The notes under the pieces were generated by a model. That model saw only the letters and a program-made list of their open reading frames with translations. It had not been told where the DNA came from and ran no database searches. Below are positions 50,462 to 59,196 of a DNA stretch of 64,000 nt, piece after piece. Within the stretch, counting starts at the first letter, position 1; each line of letters begins with the position of its first letter. The stretch comes from Cystobacter ferrugineus (GTDB lineage Bacteria > Myxococcota > Myxococcia > Myxococcales > Myxococcaceae): contig NZ_MPIN01000010.1 in the NCBI RefSeq assembly GCF_001887355.1, forward strand, positions 64,878-128,877. The letters run 5' to 3'. The position numbers and the translations under genes are program-made.

Positions 50462-52048
50462 ATGAACACACGACTCATCGCAGTGGCCATGTCGTCGCTC
50501 GTCTCGCTGGCGACGCTGGGCTTCTCCACCCCCGCCTCCGCGGCGACGTGCGAGAACATCCAGATCAACAAGAAGCCGCCCATCGCCTTCGTCCCCATCC
50601 CGATGAAGAATCCCCAGACGGGCGAGCCCTACCTGCCCAACGAGGAGATCGAGATCGCGCCCGGGCAGAAGATGCTCGCGGGGGACTTCTTCAATCAGAT
50701 CAACGACCTCGAGTATGACCTCAACCAGTGGGGCTACTCGCTGCGCGACACGGACGTCGCCACGCTCGCCGAGCTCAAGAGCTGCATCGAGCTGCTCTCC
50801 CAGCAGAGGGATCTGATCCTCGAGGACATCCGGCAGAACGGCGTCGGGGCCTGGACGCCCGAGGAGCGCCTCAAGCAGATCGAAGCCGCCTGGAAGCGCT
50901 ACCAGGAGCAGCTCCCCTCGTGGGACGAGCTGTACGAGAAGGCGAACGACGAGAGCGTGAAGGTGTACCTGCCCGAGGTGCCGCCCTTCAGCGCGCCCGT
51001 GCCGGAGATCAAGCGCGCGGAGCTCAAGCCCGTCTTCAAGGAGCGCACCTGGTCGTTCGACGTGGGTGAGAAGTCGAAGTTCTGGGTGAACGCCCAGGCG
51101 AGCCTGTCCTTGCGCGCGAGCAAGGTGGACGCGGTGGGCGACGCGCGCGGAGCCGTCAACGCGGCGCTGATGGGCAAGTGGGAGGGCGAGGTGCTCTCGG
51201 CCCGCGCCCACGCGGAAGCGCCCGCGACGAGCGACGGCAAGCTCCTGCTCGAGGTGCGCGGCCTGGGCAAGGTGCTCTGGAGCAAGAACTGGGAGATGCC
51301 GGGCATCCACTACGACGACAAGGTGGAGTGGCCGCTGGAGTACGGCGTGGACTACCGCTTCGCCATCGGTCCGGTGCCCATGCGCGCCCGGGTGGGCTTC
51401 CGGGCCACGGCCGGCGCGAAGTATGGCTATGACATCCTGCCCCTGCAGGTGGGCGCCCATGCCGTGCCCTTCGCGTCGGCGGATGCCTACGCGCAGGCCG
51501 GGGCCGACATCGGCATCGCCGGCGCGGGCGTGGGTGGCCAGCTCATCCTCATCCAGGACTACGTCACCCTGCAGGGCAACGCGCGGGTGGAGTTCGACGA
51601 GGAGCCCAGCCTCGTCGTGGAGCTCATCGGCACCAACAGCCTCACGGCGCTCAGCGGCCGGCTCTATGCCTACGCCTACATCAACTACCTCTTCGGCAAG
51701 TGGAAGGGGGAGTGGAACTTCTTCAAGTGGGAGGGCATCCGGCGGGATGGAAACCTCTTCAACTTCAAGTGGGTGTGGACTCCGGGCGGGGTGAAGGCCA
51801 CCGGCGACGTCAAGGCCGAGGACGTCATGGAGGTCAACCAGACCAACGCCGAGCTGCGGCTGATGGAGATCGAGAACAAGTCGCAGAGCCACGTCTGGAA
51901 TACGATGAAGGCCATCTCCGACGACGCCAACAGCCCCGCCGCGGCCAAGGTGCTCACGGAGCAGGGACGGCTGACGTCGCTCGCCACGGGAGTGGACGCG
52001 CTGCTGAACCAGTATGAGAACGAATTGAAGGAGTGGACGAAGTCATGA
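50462..52048 (+). CDS. Large exported protein, beta-rich, function unknown
   Basis: 528 residues from ATG 50462. Signal peptide MNTRLIAVAMSSLVSLATLG ending near PASA-ATC. After a helical/coiled region (RDLILEDIRQ, EERLKQIEAAWKRYQEQ) comes a long beta region with regular alternation: KFWVNAQASLSLRASKVDAVG, VRGLGKVLWSKNWEMPGIHY, RFAIGPVPMRARVGFRATAG, LYAYAYINYLFGKWKGEWN. The last 90 residues are helical. The middle resembles a lipid-binding or barrel-like sheet. No family recognised. The stop overlaps the next start by four bases. Confidence 0.75.
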   Translation: MNTRLIAVAMSSLVSLATLGFSTPASAATCENIQINKKPPIAFVPIPMKNPQTGEPYLPNEEIEIAPGQKMLAGDFFNQINDLEYDLNQWGYSLRDTDVATLAELKSCIELLSQQRDLILEDIRQNGVGAWTPEERLKQIEAAWKRYQEQLPSWDELYEKANDESVKVYLPEVPPFSAPVPEIKRAELKPVFKERTWSFDVGEKSKFWVNAQASLSLRASKVDAVGDARGAVNAALMGKWEGEVLSARAHAEAPATSDGKLLLEVRGLGKVLWSKNWEMPGIHYDDKVEWPLEYGVDYRFAIGPVPMRARVGFRATAGAKYGYDILPLQVGAHAVPFASADAYAQAGADIGIAGAGVGGQLILIQDYVTLQGNARVEFDEEPSLVVELIGTNSLTALSGRLYAYAYINYLFGKWKGEWNFFKWEGIRRDGNLFNFKWVWTPGGVKATGDVKAEDVMEVNQTNAELRLMEIENKSQSHVWNTMKAISDDANSPAAAKVLTEQGRLTSLATGVDALLNQYENELKEWTKS

Positions 52049-53937
52049 AGAAGCTAGGCGCGGGACTGCTCGTGGCTCTGGTTGGAGGCGTTCCTCTGGC
52101 ATGGTGGAAGTGGGGTCATGGGGATGCGGCGGAGTTGTCGCTCACGTGCATCCCGGGGAAGTCCCGCGCCTATGCCTTGTCGTATGAATCACGCGGACAG
52201 GTGTCGGATCCCACCTTCGGCCTGTCCCAGACGGATGCCCCCGAGGGCCAGTCCGTCGAGACGGTGGTGAAGGGCCGCTGGCGCGAGACGTGTGTGCGCG
52301 GCGATGCCACGGGCCACGTGCTCGAGGTCGCCGTCGAGGAGGCCCAGGGCCACTTCACCTCCAAGGGAGCGCTCGGCAGCGGCCCCGCCCCCGAGGACGT
52401 GAGCGGACTGGTCACGGGCAACAGCTACGTGGAGCTGGGCGCGGACGGGAAGGTGCGCTCCATCCACTTCGACCCCCGCATGTCTCCCCTGGGGCAGAAC
52501 CTCGTGCGCGACATGCTCTCGCTGCGCTCGATGCACCTGAGCCTCCCCGCGCGCGACGGCGCGAGCTGGACCTCCGACGAGGAGGACTTCAATGGGCGCT
52601 ACAGCGCGCCCTACACGCTCGCGTTCCCCGAGGAGGGGCTGGCGCGGGTGACCAAGGGGCCCCGCACGTACGCCGCCACGGGCGCCTCGAAGCTGACGAA
52701 GGTGGCGCCCCTGGTGCGCTCGCTGCCCTCCACCGGTGGCGAGTGGGTGCTGGAGCTGGACACGCACCAGCCCCGGAGCCTGCGCTCCCACGTGGAAGTG
52801 GAGCTCGTGGCGAGCTCGCGCGTCATCGGCCGCTCCCTGAGCCACCTGGAGCTGACGCCCCCCGAGCAGGCCGTCGTGGCCACGGTGGACGTGCGGCAGT
52901 TGCAGGAGTCCTTCCAGGCCCGTACCGCGCGGGGCGTGCGGCCGGGAGATCTCGCCGCGCGTGACGCGGACGCGCGCATCGAGGAGCGCATCCAGCGCGA
53001 GGAGCTGGGAAGCGACACCTGGTCGTCCCTGCTGGAGAAGGCGGGTGAGGCCTCGCCGGATCGCGCCAGGCTCTTCCTCAAGTTCAAGGCGCTCTTCCTG
53101 CTGCACCCGGAGACCTGCCGGGACGCGAGCGCCCTGCTCGCCATGTCCGACGGTCCCCATGACACCACCTTCCAGCTCGTGGCGGGCGCGCTGGTGTCCG
53201 CTGGTACGCCCGAGGCCCAGCACGCCCTGGTGGCCGCCATCGACGCCACGCGCGACCGGACTCCGCACCAGCGCACGCTGAGCGGCCTGCTGGGCACGCT
53301 CTCCCACCCCAACGAGGACGCGGAGTCGGTGCTGCATTCGCTCGTGAAGGGGCACGCGCAGGCGGAGGTGCGCGACACCGCGCGGCTCGCCCTCGGCAAC
53401 GTCGCCCGGAGCCTCCAGGGACAGGAGCCCCAGCGCGCGGAGCGGCTGATCCAGGACAGCGTCGCGTACGCCCGGAGCGCCGAGAGCCAGCCCGAGCGGA
53501 TCCTCGCCCTCCAGGCGCTCGGCAACACGGGGGCGACCCAGGGCCTCGAGGTCATCGAGCAGACGGTGAGGGATCCCGATGTCTCGCTCCGCCGCACGGG
53601 GGCCTCGGCGCTGCGCTTCATCGAGACGGAGCAGGCGGAGCGGCTGCTGCTCGAGCTGGTGACGCGGGATGCGTCCGAGAGCGTGCGCGGGGAGGCGGTG
53701 TCCGCGCTGTCCTTCCGGACGCTGTCGGCCGGAACGGTGGCCGAGCTGCTCCAGCGCGTCCGGCAGGATCCTTCCGAGTCCGTGCGGCAACTGCTCGTCA
53801 AGGTGCTGGCGGACGAGGCCCCGCGCCATGCCGGTGTCCTCTCGACGCTGGAAGAGGTCAGCCGGACCGATGCCTCGGCCGCGGTGCGCAAGCTGGCGAC
53901 GCTCGTCCTGCTCCGCCTCAACGCCTCCGAGGGGTAG
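52045..53937 (+). CDS. HEAT-repeat protein with N-terminal beta-sheet domain, lipoprotein/vitellogenin-like layout
   Basis: 630 residues from ATG 52045, overlapping the previous stop by four bases. N-terminal membrane helix or signal (GAGLLVALVGGVPLAWWKW). Residues about 30-280 are beta-rich with two cysteines (LTCIPGKSRAYALSYES, RETCVRGDATGHVLEVAVEE). From about 290 on helical HEAT-like repeats run to the end, e.g. RILALQALGNTGATQGLEVIEQ and VRGEAVSALSFRTLSAG. A sheet domain followed by an alpha-superhelix recalls large lipid-transfer proteins (vitellogenin/MTP), which I infer from layout only. It could shuttle lipid or lipoprotein in the envelope. Last gene of the exported operon. Confidence 0.7.
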   Translation: MKKLGAGLLVALVGGVPLAWWKWGHGDAAELSLTCIPGKSRAYALSYESRGQVSDPTFGLSQTDAPEGQSVETVVKGRWRETCVRGDATGHVLEVAVEEAQGHFTSKGALGSGPAPEDVSGLVTGNSYVELGADGKVRSIHFDPRMSPLGQNLVRDMLSLRSMHLSLPARDGASWTSDEEDFNGRYSAPYTLAFPEEGLARVTKGPRTYAATGASKLTKVAPLVRSLPSTGGEWVLELDTHQPRSLRSHVEVELVASSRVIGRSLSHLELTPPEQAVVATVDVRQLQESFQARTARGVRPGDLAARDADARIEERIQREELGSDTWSSLLEKAGEASPDRARLFLKFKALFLLHPETCRDASALLAMSDGPHDTTFQLVAGALVSAGTPEAQHALVAAIDATRDRTPHQRTLSGLLGTLSHPNEDAESVLHSLVKGHAQAEVRDTARLALGNVARSLQGQEPQRAERLIQDSVAYARSAESQPERILALQALGNTGATQGLEVIEQTVRDPDVSLRRTGASALRFIETEQAERLLLELVTRDASESVRGEAVSALSFRTLSAGTVAELLQRVRQDPSESVRQLLVKVLADEAPRHAGVLSTLEEVSRTDASAAVRKLATLVLLRLNASEG

Positions 53938-54002
53938 CCCCGCGCGCCTCGGACCCGGCCGGTCCGTTGTTATGCGCCACCTCTAGCGACGTGGCCTTGC
54001 TA

Positions 54003-54033
54003 GGTTCCCTCGCCAGGAACGGCCGAGGGAACC
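54003..54033 (+). promoter_or_regulatory. Perfect 10-bp inverted repeat at the ribosome site of the ATPase gene
   Basis: GGTTCCCTCG (54003-54012) and CGAGGGAACC (54024-54033), 11 bases between, directly before ATG 54040. The right arm overlaps the GAGGGA ribosome-like site. As DNA it could be an operator; as RNA a hairpin that hides the ribosome site. Confidence 0.55.
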
Positions 54034-54039
54034 CCCAGG

Positions 54040-55137
54040 ATGATCACGTCCATTCGACTCCAGAGCTTCAAGGGCCACCACGACACCACCGTGCCCCTGG
54101 GGCGTCTGTCCGTGCTCGTGGGTCCGAATGGCACGGGAAAGACCAGCGTGCTCCAGGCGCTCCGTCTGATCTCGGAGCTGGCGCACGACCCGGCTGTGAA
54201 TGTCCTTCGCGGTGACATGAAACCTCAGGATCTCCTGAGCCGCTCACATCAGGGGCCCACCACCCTCACCGTGGAAGGAACGGACAAGGAGCTGCCCTGG
54301 AGGCTCGCCCTGCAGTTCGCTGAACCGGACGTCCAGCAGGGGCCCATGAAGAGAACGGACTGGTCCTATGGTGGAGTGCACTCCGATGACCCGCGGATCG
54401 GCTTGAATGCCCTCCAGCACCTGGTAGACGAGGCCGTGGGCAGCAAGATCCCATCGCTCGTCAGCCCGGCGGTGCTCTACCACTTCGACGCCCGTCAGAT
54501 CGCCGCCGCAGCCTACAGCTCCGAGGAAAACCCAGCCGTCGACGTGGACGGAGGCAACACCGCGGTCGTTCTCGCGGCATTGAAGCTCGAGCGGGAGGAG
54601 ATCTTCGAGCGGATCGAATCGGAGCTGCGCAAGATCGTCCCAACCGTTCAGCGGATTCGCATCCGGCGGATCAAGCTACCATCTACCGACGACTCCAACG
54701 AGCCTCGGGTCGGCAACAAGATCTTCATCGATTTCCAGGGCGCCCCCGACGTCCCGGCCCATGGCGCCAGCGAGGGCACGCTCATCACCCTCGCGCTGCT
54801 GACCGCGCTCCTCAGCCCGAACCGCCCGCGCATCGTGCTGCTCGACGACATCGATCAATCCCTCCATCCCCAGGCGCAGATGGAGCTGATGGGCGAGTTG
54901 AAGCGCCTCCTGGAGAGTTTCCCAGAGGTCCAGCTCGTCGCCACCACGCATTCTCCCTACATCCTCGACGCGATCGAGCCCTCCGATGTCCGGGTGTTCG
55001 CCCCGCGCAAGGATGGTTCGATCGCATGCCGGAGCCTCTCGGAGCATCCGCAGGCGAAGAAGATGCGCGGCGCGCTCACCACCGGTCAGCTCTGGAGTCT
55101 CGACCCGGAGTGGCGTTGGGTCGCGGGAGAGCGCTGA
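54040..55137 (+). CDS. AAA ATPase (RecF/OLD/ABC-type head), partner of a TOPRIM-like protein
   Basis: 365 residues. N-terminal ITSIRLQSFKGHHDTTVPL and Walker A VLVGPNGTGKTSVLQ (about 27-41), then an insertion domain, a signature-like GASEGTLITLALLTALLSP and Walker B RIVLLDDIDQSLHPQ, and a final His switch in VATTHSPYILDAI. This is the compact AAA15/21 ATPase of defence systems such as OLD/Gabija, PARIS and Septu. No nuclease domain is fused; the next gene, one base after the stop, supplies a TOPRIM-like protein, so the two probably form a complex. A strong inverted repeat precedes the start. Confidence 0.88.
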   Translation: MITSIRLQSFKGHHDTTVPLGRLSVLVGPNGTGKTSVLQALRLISELAHDPAVNVLRGDMKPQDLLSRSHQGPTTLTVEGTDKELPWRLALQFAEPDVQQGPMKRTDWSYGGVHSDDPRIGLNALQHLVDEAVGSKIPSLVSPAVLYHFDARQIAAAAYSSEENPAVDVDGGNTAVVLAALKLEREEIFERIESELRKIVPTVQRIRIRRIKLPSTDDSNEPRVGNKIFIDFQGAPDVPAHGASEGTLITLALLTALLSPNRPRIVLLDDIDQSLHPQAQMELMGELKRLLESFPEVQLVATTHSPYILDAIEPSDVRVFAPRKDGSIACRSLSEHPQAKKMRGALTTGQLWSLDPEWRWVAGER

Positions 55138-55138
55138 G

Positions 55139-55936
55139 ATGGCGAAGCTCCTCGTCTTCTGTGAGTCCCCCGCTGATCTCGAGACCATCCAGGCCCTGGT
55201 CGAGCGCGTCCTCCGGGAGCAGGGTCCCGATTGGGTCCGGGAGCTCCTCGACGGTCCTCCCGAAGCCGCCCAAGCATTCCTCGAGTGGATGCCCGATGGA
55301 GAGGGCCGGAGCTATTTCGATATCCACAAGGTGTCGGACTATGCGCTCCGTCACAAGCTCCGCGTGGATCAAGGACACTTCGCGGGACAGCCGGGGGAAG
55401 CCGGCGCCCTGATGGGGCGCACGGCCTTTCGCGTGGCCCGCGAGTTCGCGCTCCGGGGCACGGAACTCGCAGCGGTCATCCTCGTCTGGGACATGGATGA
55501 CCAGGGACAGGACAGACGCAAGGGTCTGGCGCAAGCCAGCACCGAAGCGCGTCCCCTCGTCTCCTTCGAGATCGTCCTCGGCTGCCCCGACCCGATGCGC
55601 GAGGCCTGGGTACTCGCCGGATTCGAGCCCGAAACGGAGGCCGAACAAGCGCGTCTCGCCGACTTGCGCCAGGAACTCGGATTCAATCCCTGTGAAGAGG
55701 CACACCGGCTCGATGCGAAGGATGAGCAGGCCAAGCGAAATCCCAAGCGCGTGCTCAAGAAACTCACAGACGACGAGCGAGATCGAGCGGTCCGTTGCTG
55801 GACCGAAGCACCTCTCGTGCGACTACGCGCTCGCGGCGGGCCCAGCGGACTGGCCGTGTTCCTCGATGAGTCCGCGCGGACGCTGATTCCGCGCCTCAGT
55901 GGAGCGCCTCCCAAGCCGTCCCCCGCACAGGACTGA
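55139..55936 (+). CDS. TOPRIM-like protein, partner of the upstream ATPase
   Basis: 265 residues from ATG 55139, one base after the ATPase stop. TOPRIM features: LLVFCESPADLETIQALV with the first acidic residue, and VILVWDMDDQGQDRRKGL with the Asp-x-Asp pair. Between them is a variable segment with YFDIHKVSDYALRHKL. A C-terminal helical domain is rich in Glu/Arg. Small TOPRIM proteins next to an AAA ATPase occur in defence systems (DUF4276/DUF4435-like genes). Nuclease activity is inferred from the acidic motifs only. Confidence 0.72.
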   Translation: MAKLLVFCESPADLETIQALVERVLREQGPDWVRELLDGPPEAAQAFLEWMPDGEGRSYFDIHKVSDYALRHKLRVDQGHFAGQPGEAGALMGRTAFRVAREFALRGTELAAVILVWDMDDQGQDRRKGLAQASTEARPLVSFEIVLGCPDPMREAWVLAGFEPETEAEQARLADLRQELGFNPCEEAHRLDAKDEQAKRNPKRVLKKLTDDERDRAVRCWTEAPLVRLRARGGPSGLAVFLDESARTLIPRLSGAPPKPSPAQD

Positions 55937-56012
55937 CCACCCTTCCACCGAGGGCCTCATCCACCGCATCCGGCCCGCAGCGGAGGACGGCGGTGACGCC
56001 GCCCTCTTGTCC

Positions 56013-56077
56013 GGATTGTGCGAATCCGCGCATATCTGCACTTTTAGTTGCGAACTCCTCCGCGTTTGTGCACTTTT
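56013..56077. promoter_or_regulatory. Repeats upstream of the DUF4406-NUDIX/DeoR operon
   Basis: TGCACTTTT occurs twice (56037-56045 and 56069-56077), 32 bases apart, about three helical turns. Upstream is GGATT-GTGCG-AATCC (56013-56027). They lie directly before ATG 56084 and are likely sites of the DeoR-type regulator encoded in the same operon. Confidence 0.5.
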
Positions 56078-56083
56078 CCGAGC

Positions 56084-57118
56084 ATGAACGCGCACAAGCC
56101 CCTGATGGTCCTCGTGGCGGGCCCCTACCGGTCCGGAACGGGGGATGATCCCGCGAAGCTCGCCGCGAACGTGCGGGTGATGAACGAGGCCGCGCTCGCC
56201 CTCTACCGGGCGGGACACATGCCGGTGACGGGCGAGGCCCTGGCCCTCCCGTTGATCGAGCTGGCCGGCAGCAAGGTCATCGGCGACAGCGTCTTCAACG
56301 AGATCTTCCACCCCATCGCCCGCCGGCTCATTCCCCACTGTGACGCCGTGCTGCGCGTCGGGGGCCCCTCGGCGGGAGCGGACGAGATGGTCAGCCTCGC
56401 CCTCGCCCACGGCAAGGCGGTGTACTTCGGGCTCGACGAGCTGCCCCCGGCCCATGGCGAGGCACCGCCGCCTCCGGTGCCTCGCAATCCGGGCGGCTTC
56501 CGAGATCCACGGACGGAGCCGGAGCCCTCGCGCAACGAGGCCGTGCGCATCACCGACGTGCAGGTCCTGTCCTCCAACTGGTACGTCCTGCGCAAGGTGA
56601 CGTTCGACTACCGGCGCTCGGATGGCACCTGGAGCCGTCAGCACCGCGAGGCCTATGACCGCGGCAACGGGGCCACCGTCCTGCTCCATGACGCCTCGCG
56701 GGGCACGGTGCTGCTCACCCGCCAGTTCCGCCTGCCGGCCTACGTCAACGGCCACCCCGACGGCATGCTCATCGAGGCCCCCGCGGGTCTGCTCGATGGC
56801 GAGCACCCCGAGGCGGCGATCCGCCGGGAGGTCGAGGAGGAGACCGGGGTGCGCATCGGCAAGGTGCGGCCCGTCTTCGATGTCTTCATGAGCCCGGGCT
56901 CGGTCACCGAGCGCCTGCACTTCTTCGCCGCGCCCTACACCCGGGACACCCGGGCCTCGGAGGGAGGTGGGCTCGCCTCCGAGGGCGAGGACATCCAGGT
57001 GCTCGAGCTCCCGTTCTCCGAGGCCCTGCGGAAGATCGACTCCGGAGAGATCATTGACGCGAAAACCATCCTGTTGCTCCAGTGGGCCGATCGTCACGGC
57101 ATCCTGAAGAGGACTTGA
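56084..57118 (+). CDS. DUF4406 (deoxyribosyltransferase-like)-NUDIX fusion protein
   Basis: 344 residues from ATG 56084. Residues 1-130 match DUF4406/nucleoside 2-deoxyribosyltransferase-like proteins (LMVLVAGPYRSG, GHMPVTGEALALPLIELAGSK, GGPSAGADEMVSLA). Residues about 155-340 are a NUDIX hydrolase of the ADP-sugar/GDP-mannose branch: VLLTRQFRLPAYVNG and the Nudix box GLLDGEHPEAAIRREVEEET with the REVEEE core. It could cleave a nucleoside diphosphate sugar or nucleotide while the other domain handles a base or sugar exchange, i.e. NAD or nucleotide salvage. Its TGA shares one base with the next ATG. Confidence 0.82.
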   Translation: MNAHKPLMVLVAGPYRSGTGDDPAKLAANVRVMNEAALALYRAGHMPVTGEALALPLIELAGSKVIGDSVFNEIFHPIARRLIPHCDAVLRVGGPSAGADEMVSLALAHGKAVYFGLDELPPAHGEAPPPPVPRNPGGFRDPRTEPEPSRNEAVRITDVQVLSSNWYVLRKVTFDYRRSDGTWSRQHREAYDRGNGATVLLHDASRGTVLLTRQFRLPAYVNGHPDGMLIEAPAGLLDGEHPEAAIRREVEEETGVRIGKVRPVFDVFMSPGSVTERLHFFAAPYTRDTRASEGGGLASEGEDIQVLELPFSEALRKIDSGEIIDAKTILLLQWADRHGILKRT

Positions 57119-57882
57119 TGCTCAAGGAAGAACGCCAGCGCCGCATCCTCGAGATCCTCGGCACCGAGGGCCGGGTCGTCGCCGGAGAGCTGAGCGACAT
57201 GCTCGGGGTCTCGGGCTATACGATCCGCCGCGACCTGGATGAGCTGGCGGAGGAGAAGCGTCTGCGCCGGGTTCATGGGGGGGCCGTGGCGCGCTCTCCC
57301 GTGGCGCCCACGTACGCGGAGCGCCAGCAGCAGGGAGTGCCGGGGAAGATCGCCACGGCGCGCGCCGCCGCGGCGATGCTCGAGCCGGGACAGGTCGTCA
57401 TCCTCGATGGGGGCACGACGGCCCTGCACCTGGTGGATGCCCTGCCGCCAGACCACACCGGGACGTTCATCACCCACAGCCCGGCCGTGGCCACGGCGCT
57501 CTCCCGCCTTCCCGGCATCGAGCTCATCGTGGTGGGGGGCACGTTCGACCGGCGGGCCATGGTGTCCGTGGGGGCCAATGTCCTCGAGACCTACCGGCGC
57601 ATCACCGCCGACGTGTGCTTCCTGGGCGTCTGGAGCCTCAACGCCACCAGTGGCATCAGCGGGCCCTACTACGAGGAAGTGGAGGTGCGCCGGGTGCTGA
57701 TCGACCGCGCGGATCGCATCGTCGGGCTCGCCTCGCGCGAGAAGCTCGGCACCGCGGCGCCCTTCTCCATCGGCCCCGCCACCGCGCTGACCCACCTGGC
57801 CACCGAGCCAGACGTCCCCGAGGAGATGCTCCGGCCCTTCACCGAGCTGGGCATCCACATCCTCCAGGGCGGAGCGCGTTGA
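57118..57882 (+). CDS. DeoR family transcriptional regulator
   Basis: 254 residues from ATG 57118. N-terminal DeoR HTH (EERQRRILEILGTEGRVVAGELSDMLGVSGYTIRRDLDEL, GRVVAGEL and TIRRDLDEL being the helix-turn-helix core), then the DeoR sensor domain VVILDGGTTALHLVDALP, FITHSPAVATAL, VVGGTFDRRAMVSVG and ADRIVGLASREKLGTAAPF. This family usually represses sugar or nucleoside catabolic genes and is released by a phosphorylated sugar. It follows the DUF4406-NUDIX gene by overlap and probably binds the repeats at 56013-56077. Confidence 0.92.
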   Translation: MLKEERQRRILEILGTEGRVVAGELSDMLGVSGYTIRRDLDELAEEKRLRRVHGGAVARSPVAPTYAERQQQGVPGKIATARAAAAMLEPGQVVILDGGTTALHLVDALPPDHTGTFITHSPAVATALSRLPGIELIVVGGTFDRRAMVSVGANVLETYRRITADVCFLGVWSLNATSGISGPYYEEVEVRRVLIDRADRIVGLASREKLGTAAPFSIGPATALTHLATEPDVPEEMLRPFTELGIHILQGGAR

Positions 57883-57900
57883 GGCCCTCGCCGGAGGGCC
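57883..57900 (+). terminator. Hairpin after the DeoR gene
   Basis: GGCCCTC (57883-57889) and GAGGGCC (57894-57900) form a seven-pair stem with loop GCCG, starting right after the stop. No T-run follows, so it is a hairpin that could help end transcription. Confidence 0.45.
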
Positions 57901-58044
57901 GCCCTCCCCCGGGTGGAAGCCTGGACCCCGGTATGGCTCCGGTGCTCGCGCTCCTGCCCGCCACCCGGCCCGAGGCCACCTCTGCTTCCGGGAGGGGGGG
58001 CTTGTTCCGCGCACGCCCCGTCTCATAAGCAACACCTCCAAGCC

Positions 58045-59184
58045 ATGCGCTCTCTCCTGCTCACCCTCACCCTGCTGCTCTCCGCTCCGTTCTCCTCCGC
58101 GCTCGCCGCCGAGGACTCCGCCTGGAGCACCACCTTCCCCGCCGAGTCCCTGGCCACCTGGCTCGACGCGGCCCCCGCCCGCTACCTGCTGGTGCCCGCG
58201 GGCGCCGAGTCCCCGGCACTCACCCAGGTGGAACAGGCGCTCGCGGCGGCGCTGCGCGCCAGCGGCAAGGCGTCGCTGGTGATGGATGCCCAGGCACTCG
58301 GCCCGGTGGCGCGCGCGGATGACGCCACCATCGTCCAGCGCGGCGCGGGCTTCCCCGTGGACCGCGTCCTGGTGCTGCGGCTCTTCCCGGATGCCTCCGG
58401 TGAGCTGACCCAGGCCGTGGTGACCGTCTATGACACCGCGGGCCAGCCGCGCGGCGCCTTCTCCGCGACCCGGGGAACCGCGCTCGCGTCCAGGACCCCG
58501 GCGGCCCCCGAGCCCGCGCCCAGGCCCATGCCTTCCAAGCCCGCGCCGCCTTCCATTGCGTCAATGGATCCCGTGGAGCAGTACGAGCAGCAGTACATCG
58601 GCTTCGACGAACTCGTCGCGGTGCACACCAGAACGGGCACCGTGATGTCCCAAAGCACCCTTCCCTATGAGGGCAAGTTCAAGAAGCCGCTCCAGGGAGA
58701 CGCCTTCTACCAGAAGGTGGGCCGGACGGACCTGGTGGAGGCCTATCACGGCAAGATGACCTTCAAGACGGTCCTGGGAGTCGTGGGCGGAGGGGCCCTC
58801 GTGGGGGGAATCATCGCCGGTGTCGCTGGCTCCGCCGCCAACAAGGCCGAGGACTGCGATGCGTTCAACGACTTCAGCGCGTGCTTCGATCGCAACTGGG
58901 AGCGGGCGGATCGGCGACGGGCGGCGTTCGTGACGGGCCTCGGGATTTCCGGGGCGGGCATCGCCGTGCTGGCGGCGGCCCTCTTCATCAACCCCCACCC
59001 CGTGACGCCCAGCGAGGCGCGCGAGCTGGCCGACGGCTACAACAAACAGCTCCGGTCGGACCTGGGGCTCTCCGAGGACGGCAAGCCCGTCGCTCCCCCC
59101 AGGTCGCCCTCGACCATCCAGGCCCGCTTCTCCCCCGTGTTCCGCGCCGACGGTGGCGGCCTGCTGCTCAGCGGCACCTTCTGA
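58045..59184 (+). CDS. Exported protein with C-terminal membrane hairpin, function unknown
   Basis: 379 residues from ATG 58045. Signal peptide MRSLLLTLTLLLSAPFSSALA. The N-terminal 115 residues are a mixed alpha/beta domain (TWLDAAPARYLLVPAGAES, VDRVLVLRLFPDASGELTQAVVTVYD) resembling periplasmic nucleotide- or peptide-handling folds without a clear family. A Pro-rich linker and two strong membrane helices follow (TVLGVVGGGALVGGIIAGVAG and FVTGLGISGAGIAVLAAALFI). No family recognised. Convergent with the PAS histidine kinase. Confidence 0.7.
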   Translation: MRSLLLTLTLLLSAPFSSALAAEDSAWSTTFPAESLATWLDAAPARYLLVPAGAESPALTQVEQALAAALRASGKASLVMDAQALGPVARADDATIVQRGAGFPVDRVLVLRLFPDASGELTQAVVTVYDTAGQPRGAFSATRGTALASRTPAAPEPAPRPMPSKPAPPSIASMDPVEQYEQQYIGFDELVAVHTRTGTVMSQSTLPYEGKFKKPLQGDAFYQKVGRTDLVEAYHGKMTFKTVLGVVGGGALVGGIIAGVAGSAANKAEDCDAFNDFSACFDRNWERADRRRAAFVTGLGISGAGIAVLAAALFINPHPVTPSEARELADGYNKQLRSDLGLSEDGKPVAPPRSPSTIQARFSPVFRADGGGLLLSGTF

Positions 59185-59196
59185 GCCCGAGCCGCC

